A stretch of DNA of 64,000 nucleotides from Aselliscus stoliczkanus (GCA_033961575.1 CM066730.1:119563523-119627522); one strand, 5' to 3'. Numbered from the stretch's first letter, positions 36,741-49,400 are shown. The notes: generated by a model from the sequence alone, not told the origin. Translations and numbers: made by a program.

Positions 36741-37142
36741 TGGGGTTTCAGTAACTACATAAACCCTGTGACTGGCCATGGTGATGAGTCCAGGGTAGTA
36801 CACATGACCCAGTCAGGTTAGTGAGAGCCAGGACTTTGTGAGGGTGGGAGGAAAACAGCTCTCACGTCTCTCTTGGAAGAAAAGAGAGGATCTGAGTTTG
36901 GAGCTACTGCGATTTCTACAAGGGACAACTGCTGAGTATGGAGATGGCATGGGTGAGAAAGTTAATTATATGCCTAAATATTGAGAGAAACCTAACCATG
37001 GTGATTTTTTTGAGACCATGAGCCAATAGTGCCTACTGCTGATTTTTAAGTTCTAAAAGCCAATAATTATCCTGTTTGTTCAAGATTATTTGGGTCTGTT
37101 CCATTGTATAGATATATAACTGAATGAGTATTGACTGTTATA

Positions 37143-37380
37143 CAGAGGGTGCCAAAAAAATGTATACACATTTTAAGAAAGAAAAACTGTAATAAAATTA
37201 TAAAAACTGAATATATACCAATAACAAAAGATGAATACAAGTCATGTTTGACTTCTGCAATTACAGGAGGTGCTCAAAGTGGTTACTAGCAACATCCAGA
37301 CACTTCTGATTAAAGCAAACTACTGCTTGAGCAACGTTGTCCAAAGTGTCCACTTGTATACATTTTTTTGGCACCCTTGG
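37143..37380 (-). mobile_element. Tc1/mariner deletion derivative with a transposase C-terminal tail
   Basis: A 238-bp element between TA dinucleotides (37141-37142 and 37381-37382). Perfect 22-bp terminal inverted repeats, which contain the pieces 'agggtgcc' and 'atgtatac', lie at 37146-37167 and 37356-37377. On the minus strand 37353-37261 is an open frame of 30 codons ending V-A-S-N-H-F-E-H-L-L-stop. The H-F-E-H-L-L end is typical of Tc1/mariner transposases. The catalytic domain is absent, so it was moved in trans. Some other bases differ near the ends. Confidence 0.88.
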
Positions 37381-37384
37381 TATA

Positions 37385-40300
37385 TAAGCAAAGGTGAATT
37401 AAGTGAAAAGTCATGTGGTTGTCGCTAATACCACCATAAAGGCTCAAAAGTAATGCCAAGAATATAAAAAATGATTTTGAGTCAAACTTTGTAATTAAAA
37501 GATGAGAGTGATATGTAATTATGTAGATAAATGTATGCTATTGTCATTTAGCAAAACGAAACTGGGTGTGTAAATTTGATATGGTTTGTTTTCTGAAAAA
37601 CTGTTACAAAATCAGTGGGAGTAAGTTTCTATAATTGATAGTCTCTTAGAATCTATGAATATGATACATGTTTATGTAAATATATAAAACTTAGGGAGGA
37701 CAATAAATTTTTTCCGATGTTCATCAGCTCATATATTCCACAGATATAGTTTATAGATGCATAGGTGTTACATGATCTTTCCTTATACTGAAGTGGCTTG
37801 TGGTTGATTTTGGAGTAGCCGGCTTCCAACTCGTAACTGTATAGTTACATATTGAATAGTACTCCTTATGATGATATAGAAATTTGTATAACGTATTACT
37901 AACATTTTGGCATATCATATTTAATTGCTTCTCTTGCTTCTCACCCCCAATTTTGTACCTACTATCAACTGCTTTGAAGTTCAGAAAAAGTAGGTGAAAA
38001 GAATTGAAATGAAAAGATAAAGAAAATGTAAGGACCCAGCTTGTTAACATTAAGTGAAAAATACTTTAATGTCAGCGCAAACATGTTCAAGTATTTTTTT
38101 TTTTAATCATCTGTAATACAGCTAGGAAAATCATTCTGCTCTAAGTTGAGTTCAGTTCTCCATTTTCACTCTGATAGTCCTACCAGCAATTTGTTTATGT
38201 ATGCTTCCATTCCATTTTCATAATAAAACATCATTAACAAAAATGAAAATGCCAACAAAATAGATGTGTTTTATAAAAAACAGCAGGGGATGAAGTGGGG
38301 TAACCGGACATGTTTTTCTAACACAGTTCACAAAATCATGTTTCCTCTTATATTACATTCCTTAAATAGACTAACCAGGAAGATAGCCTGGTTAGAAAAA
38401 GAGAGTCCATTTTCAGAGAGGCTCCCTCAGGTATCGTCAGTGGGATATGTTCAAAAAACATTCTGAGTCAACAAGATGACAGCAATCAGGAAAAAAAAGA
38501 CAAACTCCACTAGCATTTGGGCAGTATACAAAGAACCATCACATCCCAGACTTGGGGAATGATATATGATGCACCTGGAAAAGTGCATTTGGTTCGGATA
38601 AACTCAATTCCAGAAATATGTGGAAGATTGGAGAGAGTTAAGAGGGAAAAAAAATGTATAATGAAGTGACTAGGGAGGTGAGGTTTGGAGGGGACCTGGG
38701 AGGAAAGGTAAGAGCAACTGAGTAAGTAGCTTTTAAGATTTCACATGAAGAGAGCCAACAAATATTTAAAAATAGCAAATACTATCGAGACAGAGAAATT
38801 AATTTGGAGTGGCAAAAAACCACAGCAAAAGAAGCAAGACTGAGAAAGCCAAATTCTGGCTATGGATATGGGAAAATGAAAACAACAAAAAATAGTAACT
38901 TTTGAAATATTCTCTTATGGAGTTCAATAGGAAGCTTTAACTTATGGCAAATTTACTACTCAACACAAAGAAAGCCATGACCGTTGGAAGAAGACTGTAA
39001 GGAACAGGCAGTGAACTATACATGACTGGAGACATGCTTTCCCACTTAGTATTTCTATAAATCTGTTATAATATGAAAATCCAAATTTATGTTGAGCCAG
39101 GGCATATTCTTTGCCATGCAGTGAGGTTTAAACCAAACTTTTAAAGAACCCATTATTACACAGCTTGCCCTGGGATCTCTCCCCTGGGATCACAGGGGAG
39201 AAAACTGTTTTTAATTTGCAGTTTTCCAAAACAATTCAATTAAAAATAATAATAATAAAAAAAATCTGAAATCCTGCCCACAAGGGTTAATAACTACAGA
39301 GGTATCCAACAAATATTCAATCACAAAAATTGAAATGCTCTTTTCATTAAGCCTCTTGTGTCTTTTTCCAGAGCTAAACCAAGATAATTGTTTTGGGGCT
39401 AATTTCTGAGGCTATTTAATAACACTTCCTGCTAGACTTCTCCTGTACACTCAGCAAAAGGAAGCATCTAGAGTAATAGGAAAATACTTGTGCTCCTTTT
39501 GCAGCTCAAATTCATACTTTTCTTTACAAAAGCGATCCTGCTGTTTGAGTTTGGCAATTGCCATACCAACTGCATTGGGGAAGATTGGATTAGGAGGCAA
39601 AGCTGACTATGCAGTAAAGTCCCCACTCTCTAGCAGGATTTATATGTAAATTCCATTGCACTTCATACGTTTGCAGATAATGAAATGATACAAAACACTT
39701 CAAGGTTTCTAAGTCAGCAAAATAATGAACAGAATAGCCTGCAAATCACTTTAATACATCTTTGACATTTGGTCACTTATAAAAATGGGCTTTGTATTTC
39801 TTCTTTCACATAGGTTTTCCTTTTTAAGACTACATTCTAACAGCTGAGAGCTCTACAGGTTATTGCTAATGTGTGAACATGAGCTACAAAGAAAGAGTTC
39901 ATCACATTTCAAATTTCAGTGAGTGTCAAATTTTTCATTATGTTCCCCTAATAAAAAATATGGACATGTTTTTTCCTCCAAAAAATGCTGTTCCTTCACA
40001 CTGAAAAATGAAGCACACATGCCTTATAGAGTAAGGGCAGTGCGGGAGGGATATGCTTTTGTAATTAACTAACCACAAAATTAAAGTTATGTAGATTGAC
40101 CTGTAATTTTTCTTTTATATAATTTGTGATGACGTATGGGTAAAAGTGTGTTTTCAAAAAGATCAGCCTCTAGAGACAATATGTTTTTGGGTTTCCGAAT
40201 GGATCTTTGTTAGCAATAGTAAATGACTGTAACAGAAATGGTCAAGAGAAATATTCTGTAGCACAATGTATAAAATGTATTATTTCCCTTCTGCTATTGT

Positions 40301-40990
40301 CATTGCAGTTCCATATAGTATCTTGTGGCTGATGGTGGAATTCCCATTATGGTGTCAGTGGACAATCCAGGCATGAGGTAAAGGAAACCTAAGACTTTGG
40401 CAACAGTGACACAATTCTCCAACAGAAGCAAGAATGTGCACAGAGTATGCATTTCAAATATAAAGTATTCTAGGGATCCATTATCTCATTAGTATAGTTG
40501 AACTTTTCAGGAAAGTATGCTCATCTTTATTCTGGGTGACTAACATACATGCAATACTCCCTTTGGTATATTTAATAATTTCAGTCAAAATAGGAAGCCT
40601 ATTGACATTTCACTTCATTGCCAAACCAAACAAGATTAGTCATATGAACTGAGTCTCCCTGGTAAATGAATTTTGATGGTGAAATGTCAAACACGATGCA
40701 TGACCCTTGTCTTGTAATTGGCTTTTTGGGAGCCATGGGGTACCCCTCTCCAAAGGAGAGAAGCCCCACCGTGGGGTCCTGTGGACCTATATGGAGAATC
40801 ATATATGACTCGCTCACGACTTACATTCTAGAATACTTTACTCTCATGGAGCCCTCAGCTGCGCTCAAGTGTTCTAGAAGCACACATTTCAGGACTTGGT
40901 TTGGGGAAGCTCTGATGACTTAGAAAAATAGCTAGATGAGAAAATGGAGACAATGTGACCTAGTGATGCTAAATGGAGGCAAGAGTCTCA
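37385..40990. other. Intergenic; mostly unique, CNE-like near 39.5 kb
   Basis: No gene is supported. 39370-39800 is unusually balanced in composition for this window and is discussed in findings. 38250-39060 and 40560-40930 contain short open frames without family resemblance. Confidence 0.4.
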
Positions 40991-40994
40991 CATG

Positions 40995-41215
40995 TACTAA
41001 TATCAATATTGAGTGCTTACTCAGGCTTGTACTGATTGCTTTTTGCATTATCCCATAGAAGCTTCCCAACAATCTTATGAAGTAGGTCTACTATTGTCCC
41101 CATTTCACATATGAGAAGACTGAGGATCAAAACCATTTAGCACTCTGTTTTGCTGAAGATCAAATGTCATGTAGTGGAGTTGAATTTGAACTAGGTTCAG
41201 CATACTTAACTGCTT
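40995..41215 (+). repeat. MIR SINE, nearly complete
   Basis: 'tattgagtgcttactcagg', 'ttatcccatagaagcttccc', 'tatgaagtaggtctactattg', 'tttcacatatgagaagactg', 'gttgaatttgaactaggttc' in MIR order. Confidence 0.88.
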
Positions 41216-41321
41216 CAAATATATTCTTCCTTTTAATCTTCCCTGTCACAACCGCCACCACTGGAAAGTGATCTCCTTCCTTCTATTCACTGATATAAAT
41301 TGATATGGGATATATTGATTT

Positions 41322-41465
41322 TTAACTTTATTAAATTTATTGGGGTGACATTGGTTAGTAAAATTATATAGTTTTCAAGTGAACATTTCTATAATACATC
41401 ATCTATATATTGCATTGTGTGTTCACGATCCAAAGTCAGTTCTCCTTCCATCACCATATTTGACC
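41322..41465 (-). mobile_element. Bat-type L1 3' end, 5'-truncated
   Basis: Same terminal sequence as at 13119-13310: 'ttattggggtgacattgg', 'tatattgcattgtgtgttc', 'tctccttccatcaccata'. Minus strand. Confidence 0.75.
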
Positions 41466-41820
41466 ACTGATTTTTTAAACTGAGATAGAATAGACATCTA
41501 ATATTATTTCAATTTCAGGTATATAACATAATGATTAAATATTTGTATTAATGTGAAATGATCACCCAAAAAAATCTAGTTAAGATTCATCATTGTACAT
41601 AGCTAAAAATTTTCTATTCTTGTAATGCGAAGTTTTAAGATCTACTCTCATAGCAACTTTCAAATATGGAATACAGTATTATTAACTGTAGTCACCATGC
41701 TGTATATCACATCCAATGACATTTAGTTTATAGCTGGAAGTTTGTACCTTTTGACCCCCCTCACCCATTTTGCCTACCCCCTAACCCCCTACATTGACCA
41801 TTGTGGCTTTATCCTTTTAT
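41466..41820 (-). repeat. L1M-type LINE 3' UTR
   Basis: Reverse L1 3' UTR landmarks: 'aaatgatcacccaaaaaaatc', 'ttttaagatctactctcatag', 'tattattaactgtagtcacc', 'gaagtttgtaccttttgacc', then a C-rich stretch. It is older than the L1 end immediately before it. Confidence 0.75.
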
Positions 41821-42109
41821 GTTACTTTTGATGGCTTTTAATCTGGTTTAATCTAGGTCTAAGATTCTGATTTTATCATCATTGGTGGTGGTGGTGTGCA
41901 GTGTTTTATATAACTCAGACAAATCAGTTTCTTATCCGGCTTTAATATCCCTCTAAGAGATTTTTCTTCAAAAATGCTGACCATCTGGGGAAGAGAAGAT
42001 AGAGATTCTTTACTTTGTTATATCTTGTTTCGTTATTCCTCAAAGAGATTCCTATATGATTCTGACAGTAACAAAATACAGTTTCTGAGAATACTTGTAA
42101 TACGAGTAT

Positions 42110-42139
42110 TATTGGGGTGACAATGGTTAGTAAAATTAT
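42110..42139 (-). repeat. 30-bp splinter of L1 3' end
   Basis: 'tattggggtgacaatggtta' plus ten more bases repeats the first part of the L1 end at 13140 and 41337, without its T-rich tail. It may be a micro-insertion within a MIR region. Confidence 0.6.
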
Positions 42140-42395
42140 AATTATGTGAGTATTTGAATGACAACAGCACACATTCACGCAGACCCTGTACTAGATGCTT
42201 TGGGTATAGGAACTCATTCAGCACCCATGACACCATGGAGTAAGTATTACTGTAACCATTTTATAGAGAATGAAATGGAGCTCCAATAACATAGGAAACT
42301 TACTGAAGATTATGCAAAGTCTACAGCAGAACTGATCCAACACAGATCTTCCTGCTTCTAGGGACCTCTTCCCTTTACCACACTGCCTGCCATAG
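42140..42395 (+). repeat. MIR SINE
   Basis: 'agaccctgtactagatgc', 'ggaactcattcagcaccca', 'gtaagtattactgtaacc', 'gaactgatccaacacagatc' and 'ttaccacactgcctgcc' follow MIR order. Confidence 0.75.
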
Positions 42396-42399
42396 CCAG

Positions 42400-44540
42400 G
42401 AATATGAACTGTTCCAAGTCACTTTCTTGAAGGCTAGAAATAAACTTTGAAAATCTGACTGTTAAAGGTGAAGACTGAAGGTCATTAGTATTAGATACAA
42501 TAGCATAAATGCCTTTCTTTCATTATCACTTGCATCTTTGTTCTCTCAGCTCATGTCTCATTTTCATATGAGATGGTATTATATATTTCAGTTCCTTGAG
42601 CAATTGTGATACTATGGGGCTTTGGATGCCCTGGCAGTGGTTGCAATAAGTGAAGAGAAGAAGTAAACCTTCCCTAACTTCAATATTGCCACAGTTAAAG
42701 GTGGCTTTGGGAACAGGATGCCTTGCGTTCCTTGATTTGGCTTCAAAACCTCAGCTATTAATTGGAATACCAGGTTCTGCTCATATGCACAGTGGACCTG
42801 AGAACTCCACTCCCTTTGACTTCTGTTCCTCATTAGTCTCTGTGCTCTTGGTCTCATGAAGAGATAATGAAAGAGAAAGCAGAGGGGAGAAGAGACATTT
42901 CCCCCTAGCACTTGGCAATTTGACATGTATGCAGATCTATATTTGCCTCTGCCTCATGCTTTTGAAGGTAAGCTTGTGGGAGCACCATGCATGTCATGTC
43001 GCATTAAGTGCTCAGCACACTCTTACTCAGCGCTTAACATAATAACTCTCATATTCATTTAAGAGAAAAGCCTTCTTTTTTTATGTCCAGCCAACTGAAA
43101 AGACTCATACGAATGATTTAAAAAGGTTGAAAGGCAATTTCAAGCACAGAAATTGACAAGAGACGCACACACAGGGCAAAATCTCACAGTGGTAAAATAT
43201 GCTATTTGAATTGTTGCTCTTTCTCTTTTTTAGACCTAATGTCTGGATAAAATGTTTGTTCAAAGCTGGTACATATTGTATCACTCAAGAATATACGTAT
43301 GTCTCTTTAGAATTAAGAAGAAAAAAAAGAAAAACCCATCTGTTTGCGAACAAATCTGTATTTTTGAGTGGCCCGCTTGCCTACAAGTTTATAGTATTTA
43401 TTTTACAAAAAAAAAAAAAAAAAAAAAAGATTTTACTAAATTAGCCTCCTCTAGAAAATAAATCTGGATATGATCAGGAACAGACAAAGCAAGAAGCAGT
43501 AAAATCCAAAAATAATATTACAAACAGCTTAAGTCACTTAACTTTATGTAAATCTACTGGGGAGGAGAAAAAAAATGAGAGCAGATTAAAAAAAAAGACA
43601 GAACAAAGCAGGTTAAAAACTGGGAGGAGAGAACTCTCACATCAAAGAAAAAAAAACAAAAGAAATTATAAGCTATTCTTCTTTTACTGGAAAGAAATTA
43701 TTAAAAGACATACACCTATGATACATCGGAATAGAAGCAACTATAAAAGAAAAAAAAAAAAAAGCCCAAACCTGTACTTGGATCAAGGCGGAGTAGCAAC
43801 CTGCTATAATTATATAAAACTGTCTCGAGTTATTTTTACAGGATTATTTATGAAATGAGAAAATACTCAAGTATGTAACATACTTCTCAGAATTTTTCCC
43901 CCCTCAGTCAGTAAATAATAACATTTCAGACACAGTAAGTGCCATGTTCATTAACTTCTCATAATGTATTAGAGTTTTACAAATCATCTTTACCCCCATT
44001 AAAGGTTTATTCCTGATTTCTGTTTCGTTGTATATTAAAAATATATCCAAAATGATGCATATTTTTATTCTATTGTTATTTTTTTAATTGCTAGGTAAAA
44101 ATTATTTCTCAGATATCGAGCATACACAAAGGTATTTCCCTCTAAATTATAAAAATTTGCTTAAGGTAAAATGATTGGTAAATATATTAAAACAAAGAAA
44201 TATCTGAATGCATTTATTTTTAAGAAGCTTAATACTACATAGCCCCTATCTTTACCTAATAATAAGTTAACCATTTATACTTTGTTGTCTGAGGCAATAC
44301 CAATTTATGTCTCTTGCTTTGGCACAATTATTAATAACAGTCCTTTTACCCTCAATGGTATCCAAGTTTAGACAAAAATTATATGGCTACCTCTACTCAT
44401 ATCAAGGAAGCATGGTATGGAAAGATCTCAGGCTTTTAGGAAATTTCTGAAAAGACATGGTGCTTTCCTCTATCACTGTACTTCTTCACAAACCACAGAA
44501 AATTCATGCTCGTTTATCACCTGTTTTGCAGCCTTTGAAT
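42400..44540. other. Intergenic; A-rich tracts
   Basis: No gene. Long A runs at 43408-43428 and 43749-43763 (and several shorter ones) dominate. A short L2-like patch at 42960-43050 is too diverged to call. Confidence 0.4.
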
Positions 44541-44546
44541 CTCTCT

Positions 44547-45955
44547 AGCAATTCTCAAAGTGAAATCAGCAGATCCCTCATGGTCCCTGAGACCAGTTTG
44601 GAGGTATTTGCAAAGTCAAATCTATTTTTCAAAATAATATGAAGACATTATTAGTCTATTTCACTCTATTGACATTTGCATTGATTATGGAAAAGCATTG
44701 GTGTATAAAACTGCTGTCATCTTGAGTGAAGGCAGAGGCACCAAACTATATTGTAGTCATTATATTCTTAATCCTTGTATTAAACAAAGTAAAAAACAAC
44801 ACAAAACAAAGAACAAAAATAACATTCTAATTTCAATTATGAATGTCCTTTAAAAAAACAATGAAAATTCAGATTCATTTTATAGAAGTCAAATCGCTGA
44901 ATACATGTGTTTAATATTCTGTGCAACAAAATGGATTTAATTAAAAAGCACTTTTGCTATATACTGAAGTATGACTGTCTGGAAGAAAAGCACTTGTGAG
45001 ATAAATGTTTGAGTTGCAAGCTGAAATAGCTGCTCTTTTCATACAATACAATTTTTACTTTAAAAAGCACCAGACAAACTGTGCTTATTCAGACTTGTGT
45101 ATTTCACAGATATTTGTCAAAAGATGAATGAAAACAAGCAAGTCACTTCAAGGAAAACAACCAATGAATGGTACTTGTTGCCAATGGTAAAATTCAAAGA
45201 CTCAAGCAAAATTATAATCTACAGAATAATTTGTATCTGCCACTGTGAGCCTGACAACTTTCCAATATGTAAAAACTCTTCTGATAAACTTGGTGGTTAT
45301 ATTAACATGGTGATTTAAATAAAAACAACAACAATGTTTTATGAAACATGTCAACTTTTGGGAGATCTGCATAATTCAGTGAAACAATATTTTGTTTTGA
45401 AAATGACCACTGCCTCATGTTTCAAAATCATGTAAGTAATGCATGGGTAAAATATCTATTTGAAATGTGAGATAAATCAATGTATTTTAATGCAACAGAT
45501 TTAAAAATTTTCTTTTATATGTTTTCAGATTCCACTTTGCAATCAACCTTTAATAAACTATTATTTGTTTAAGCTTGGTTTAATATCAAAGAATAATATC
45601 ACATTATTCTGAAAAGGCTATTAAAATATTCCTCCTTTTTTCAACAAATGTGCAAGGCTGATTTTCTTCATTATACTTCAAACAAAATATATTGTTAATA
45701 GATTCATCTAGAAGTAGATAGGAGAATTCAGCTGTTCTCTCTTAATCCAGGCATTAAAGATATTTGCAAAAAAATATAACTAATGTCACTTTTCAGACTA
45801 TATTTTTGTTTTTAAAACTATGTTTATTTTTTCATAAAAATGGGTTTATTCATCTGCTAATATACAATGGGTTTATTATTGTGATTTTAAATTAAATAAA
45901 TAAGTATTAAACATTTTTCAGTTTTAATTTTAATGTGATATACAATATACATTTA
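44547..45955 (+). pseudogene. hAT-Charlie transposase relic (ZBED-like)
   Basis: About 1.4 kb colinear with a hAT-Charlie autonomous element: start 'caattctcaaagtg' and 'tggtccctgagaccag', transposase middle at 45097-45318 (conceptual D-I-C-Q-K-M-N-E and G-G-Y-I-N-M) and the C-terminal dimerisation part at about 45560-45770 (A-I-K-I-F-L-L-F-S type order after 'gaaaaggctattaaa'). Frames are broken many times and the N-terminal zinc-finger region is missing. It ends at the SINE at 45956. No function as a protein is expected. Confidence 0.82.
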
Positions 45956-46073
45956 AGCCAGCCGAGTGGTGCGGTGGTTAAGAGCTGGCTTGGGACACCA
46001 GCGGCCCCGGTTCGGATCCCACATATGAGGGCCAGTGACATTGTCCTCAAAAAAATAAATAAAAAGAATACTT
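45956..46073 (+). mobile_element. Short tRNA-derived SINE ending the hAT relic
   Basis: Head 'agccagccgagtggtgcgg', then 'acattgtcctc' and A-rich tail. The 14-bp TSD 'acaatatacattta' is exact (45942-45955 and 46074-46087). Confidence 0.95.
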
Positions 46074-46089
46074 ACAATATACATTTAAA

Positions 46090-46566
46090 TGCAAACAATA
46101 GCATATGTAATTTTCCATTGTATTGGCCCTCTCTTCTGAACTTCTAAGGAAAATAAATGTGTGCAAAACCATTCATGTCCCACATCACTATCTATACATT
46201 GGTTAAACAATCAAAAGTACTTCTGCAGATGCAAGTATGAGAATTAAGAGCATTCCCTTCTTCAGTCAAGACACTCATGCTGTTCTGGCTGCACATACAC
46301 ATAATGGAAACAAAATTGCTTTAAATAATCAAAATACACAAAGGCACATTTTTCTGAGTGATTGGAAATAACCTTGACAAATGCTCACATTTGGTAAATT
46401 ATGAGCTAGCCAAGTTACGTTTGCATAAATATAATGAAAAACATTTTTTAAAAAATTTAGTAAGCATATAAAGCAAGGCATTCTCTTGGTAATGAATTTC
46501 TTTGACAGATAAACCAACAACCATGCAGGGCAAGTTTATGACGGTGTCTTCCTGAGTGCTTGAGAA

Positions 46567-46605
<39 letters not shown>

Positions 46606-47730
46606 CTGCACAATTATATAAGAAGCAGAGATGTCCTTCCACTAAAAAAATATAGAAAAAGAACAACCTATCAAGTAGCTACTTATATTTTGAAAAAAAG
46701 AACACAAATGATGTGTAATGAATGCTATGTTAACGTGGCACACAAATAATTCATATAACTCTTTGGTAACACGGAGATTACCTATTAGGTAAACACGTAA
46801 TTATATTCTCTTCCAACCTTTTAGATACTACATTTCAGCTGCACAATTAAAACAGACAACTGTATATAGTTGGAGAGGATTTGTGGATGGATTATAAAAA
46901 ACATATTCGAATAGGGCAAAAAATAATTTTCTAATCACAGGTAACATGGCACTATTGGTTACCAGACTGCGTCGGGTAGGTCTGAGTACTGAGCACTAGA
47001 ACATCTGGGTATGTCAGAGCAAAAGCTAAGGAAAGTTGGACATTCATTTAGAATTCTCTAGAACAGCTTGTCTTAAGCTAAGCATGATAAGGTAGGGAGA
47101 AAGATTTCACTGAATTTACTTACATGGATAGCAAAGGTATTCTGAGAATTCTGTAGCCTATAAAAATCCCCAATAGCTGAAGAATCAAACCTTTGATTCC
47201 CAGTAGCTGAAGTATCAAAAGGGATGTTATCAAGGCCTTTTCACCTGGGCTTGCCACATAAGACAAGAAATTTGCACACACCTCTATAAAGATAACCTTG
47301 TTCAAAAAGAGAAAATTGGCTAGGGACAGTGGATATAGTGGAGATGACTGACTTAGGGGGAAATTCTTTTAATTCCTAAGCATGAATTGTAAGAGCCTAA
47401 TTGTCCTTTACAGCTTTAGTTATCTTTGAAGATCATCACCTTTTCCCTATTAACTGCCACCCACCTTCACTTGACATCAGGAAGTAAGAGCTTGAGAGCA
47501 ACCAGAATTACAACAGGTCTCTGGTTGGGTAAAATGGTACAGCAGACCCAGTCAAACTGGTACCACTTACCTCATTCTTCAAGGTAGTCCTTATTCCTTA
47601 TTTTCTCTTTTTCTAGTTTAAGGGTAAAATCCTAGGAAGCTTAGTGCTTTGCTTTGGTTTCAATATTCAAATATATTTGTTAAGAAATTACCACCTAACA
47701 ATATGATTTCTCTTCCCATTATTTTAATGA
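46090..47730. other. Intergenic; unique, one GT microsatellite
   Basis: No gene. The frames at 46457-46749 arise from the (GT)n tract. Confidence 0.5.
46568..46604. repeat. (GT)n microsatellite
   Basis: About 18 GT units. Confidence 0.97.
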
Positions 47731-47734
47731 AACC

Positions 47735-48440
47735 TCTCTCCTGAAGGCCATCAATGACTAATTAATTGTGACATCCAGTGTCCTCATATTTCCCCTTCCT
47801 TGTCTGCGTCTCCTCCTTGTCTCACCCTCCTTCCAGAAACTCTCCACCCTTCCTCTTTAGGGACCCTCCCAGTTTCCTTTTCGACCGTGTGACAGCAACA
47901 TTTGTCTCTTCCTCTTCCACTTTTCTAAACTGTGATCTAAATATTTGTTCCTTAGCCCTCCCCTTGTCTTCCCCCATGACATCTCATCTATGCTTTGGGC
48001 CTTGTCTGCAGATGACCCCAAAACTCTGTCTTTGGCCCTGTCATCTCCTCAGAGTGCTGCATACAGGTTTCCACTTACACACTTCTCTTCTCTACACGGA
48101 TAGGCTCCGGCACCTCAAAAATAAAAACAAAGCAAAAAATACTCATTATGTCCAAATTGACTTCAGTATCTTCCCTCTCACATTTCCATCTCCTCCTCAT
48201 GTTTCCTATTATTTTTTTTTTAAATGTCATCACTAAGGTTTGAAATCATGAAGTCAAACATGACAACTTTCTTGTGTACTTCTATAATAAGTTACAAAAT
48301 GTTGTCAATACTTCCTCTGAGATATCTCTGCCATTTATAGCCCCTTTTCAATCCTCTCTCTTCTATAGTCTATCCAAATAGCCACCTAAATGCTCTTTAG
48401 GTTTTTCTACATCCAAACCACTTTGATATTGTGGCCAGAA
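47735..48440 (+). repeat. L2 LINE ORF2 relic
   Basis: Colinear with L2 ORF2 coding sequence: 'gaaggccatcaatgacta', 'catctatgctttggg' with 'gcagatgaccccaaaactc', 'cacctcaaaaataaaaac', 'tgtccaaattgacttcag', 'ctcctcctcatgtttcctat'. The 152-codon open frame at 47778-48236 is a remnant in a partly shifted frame. Nothing intact is encoded. Confidence 0.7.
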
Positions 48441-48742
48441 AAATTACTTTAAAACAGTTTGTTCATATTTATGTGCATTTTCATATCTAAATACATTTGC
48501 TTCATTCATTTGCATTGCTAATATTTTTCTTTTCCTACAGAAGAAATCTCTCTCTTCTTGGTATCTCTATATCATCAAGTGTTCCAGTCTAACAGGTTTG
48601 TCTTCCTGTTTCATGGGAAGTTCCATAACTAAAGGGCCTGATATGTTTACCCTCAAATCCCCTGCATATACTGCATAAAGAAGACCCTCAGAAAAATCTT
48701 TGGCTTTTGGGTTGGAAATGTTATTTTGTTTAAAAACTTTCA

Positions 48743-49013
48743 GACGCCTGACCACTGTGTTGTACACCTAAAGTTGAAGCTGAATAATATTGTATGTCAA
48801 CTGTAATGTAATATATATTGTATATAGTCACAAGATATGGAGTATAGTATAGGGAATAGAGTCAGTGGAATTGTAATAGCTAAATACGATGTCAGAGGGG
48901 CAATAGATTGGGGGAGGGGGTTATCACTTTGTGAGGGGTGAAATGTTTGACTACTGTTTTGTACACCTGAAACTAATAAAAAAATAATTTAAAAAATAAA
49001 TAAAAATAAAATA
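48743..49013 (+). mobile_element. 5'-truncated L1 3' end with TSD
   Basis: A 271-bp L1 3' UTR in sense orientation. Landmarks are 'tatagggaatagagtcagtgg', 'gttatcactttgtgagggg' and 'tgttttgtacacctgaaac' before the A-rich tail. TSD 'taaaaactttca' lies at 48731-48742 and 49014-49025. Confidence 0.88.
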
Positions 49014-49027
49014 TAAAAACTTTCAAC

Positions 49028-49400
49028 ACTCTATTTTTTTTTTACATGCTACAAATCAGTTTATTAGGTCAACAAGACACACCAATTTGGGATTTGGAAA
49101 CTCAGAAAGAGAATAGCAGAAGGCAGGGAAAGAGGCCCAGACAAAAGGGAAATTGAGAGCAGCATCCTGTGGCAGGCTGGAAGCCTTTTGAGGCAATCTT
49201 TGTCTGACCTTTTGCCTACTGAGGGCTACCTCACCTTTGGGAGCCCAGACATCCATATACCACAACCAGCCATCTCTCCAGGAATCTCAGAGTGCTCAGT
49301 GCCCCTGCTACACCACACCCAGGCCTGCCATTCCCAGGGGATTCCCTGTGTTCACTGGCAGCTGCTCAATGACTGATGTGCTATGCTCTTGTCTCCTGGC
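49028..49400 (-). pseudogene. Possible retrocopy of an mRNA 3' end
   Basis: On the minus strand the sequence ends 'cctaataaactg', about 16 bases before an A tail (T run at 49034-49044). That spacing is expected for a polyadenylated transcript. The upstream 200-350 bp is GC-richer than the flanks and has no recognised coding frame. The parent gene and the far border are unknown. It could also be an internally primed sequence or an LTR. Confidence 0.3.

Noticed and set aside
47778..48236. 152-codon plus-strand open frame
   Set aside because: Falls inside the L2 ORF2 relic and is in a partly shifted frame, so it is not an independent gene.
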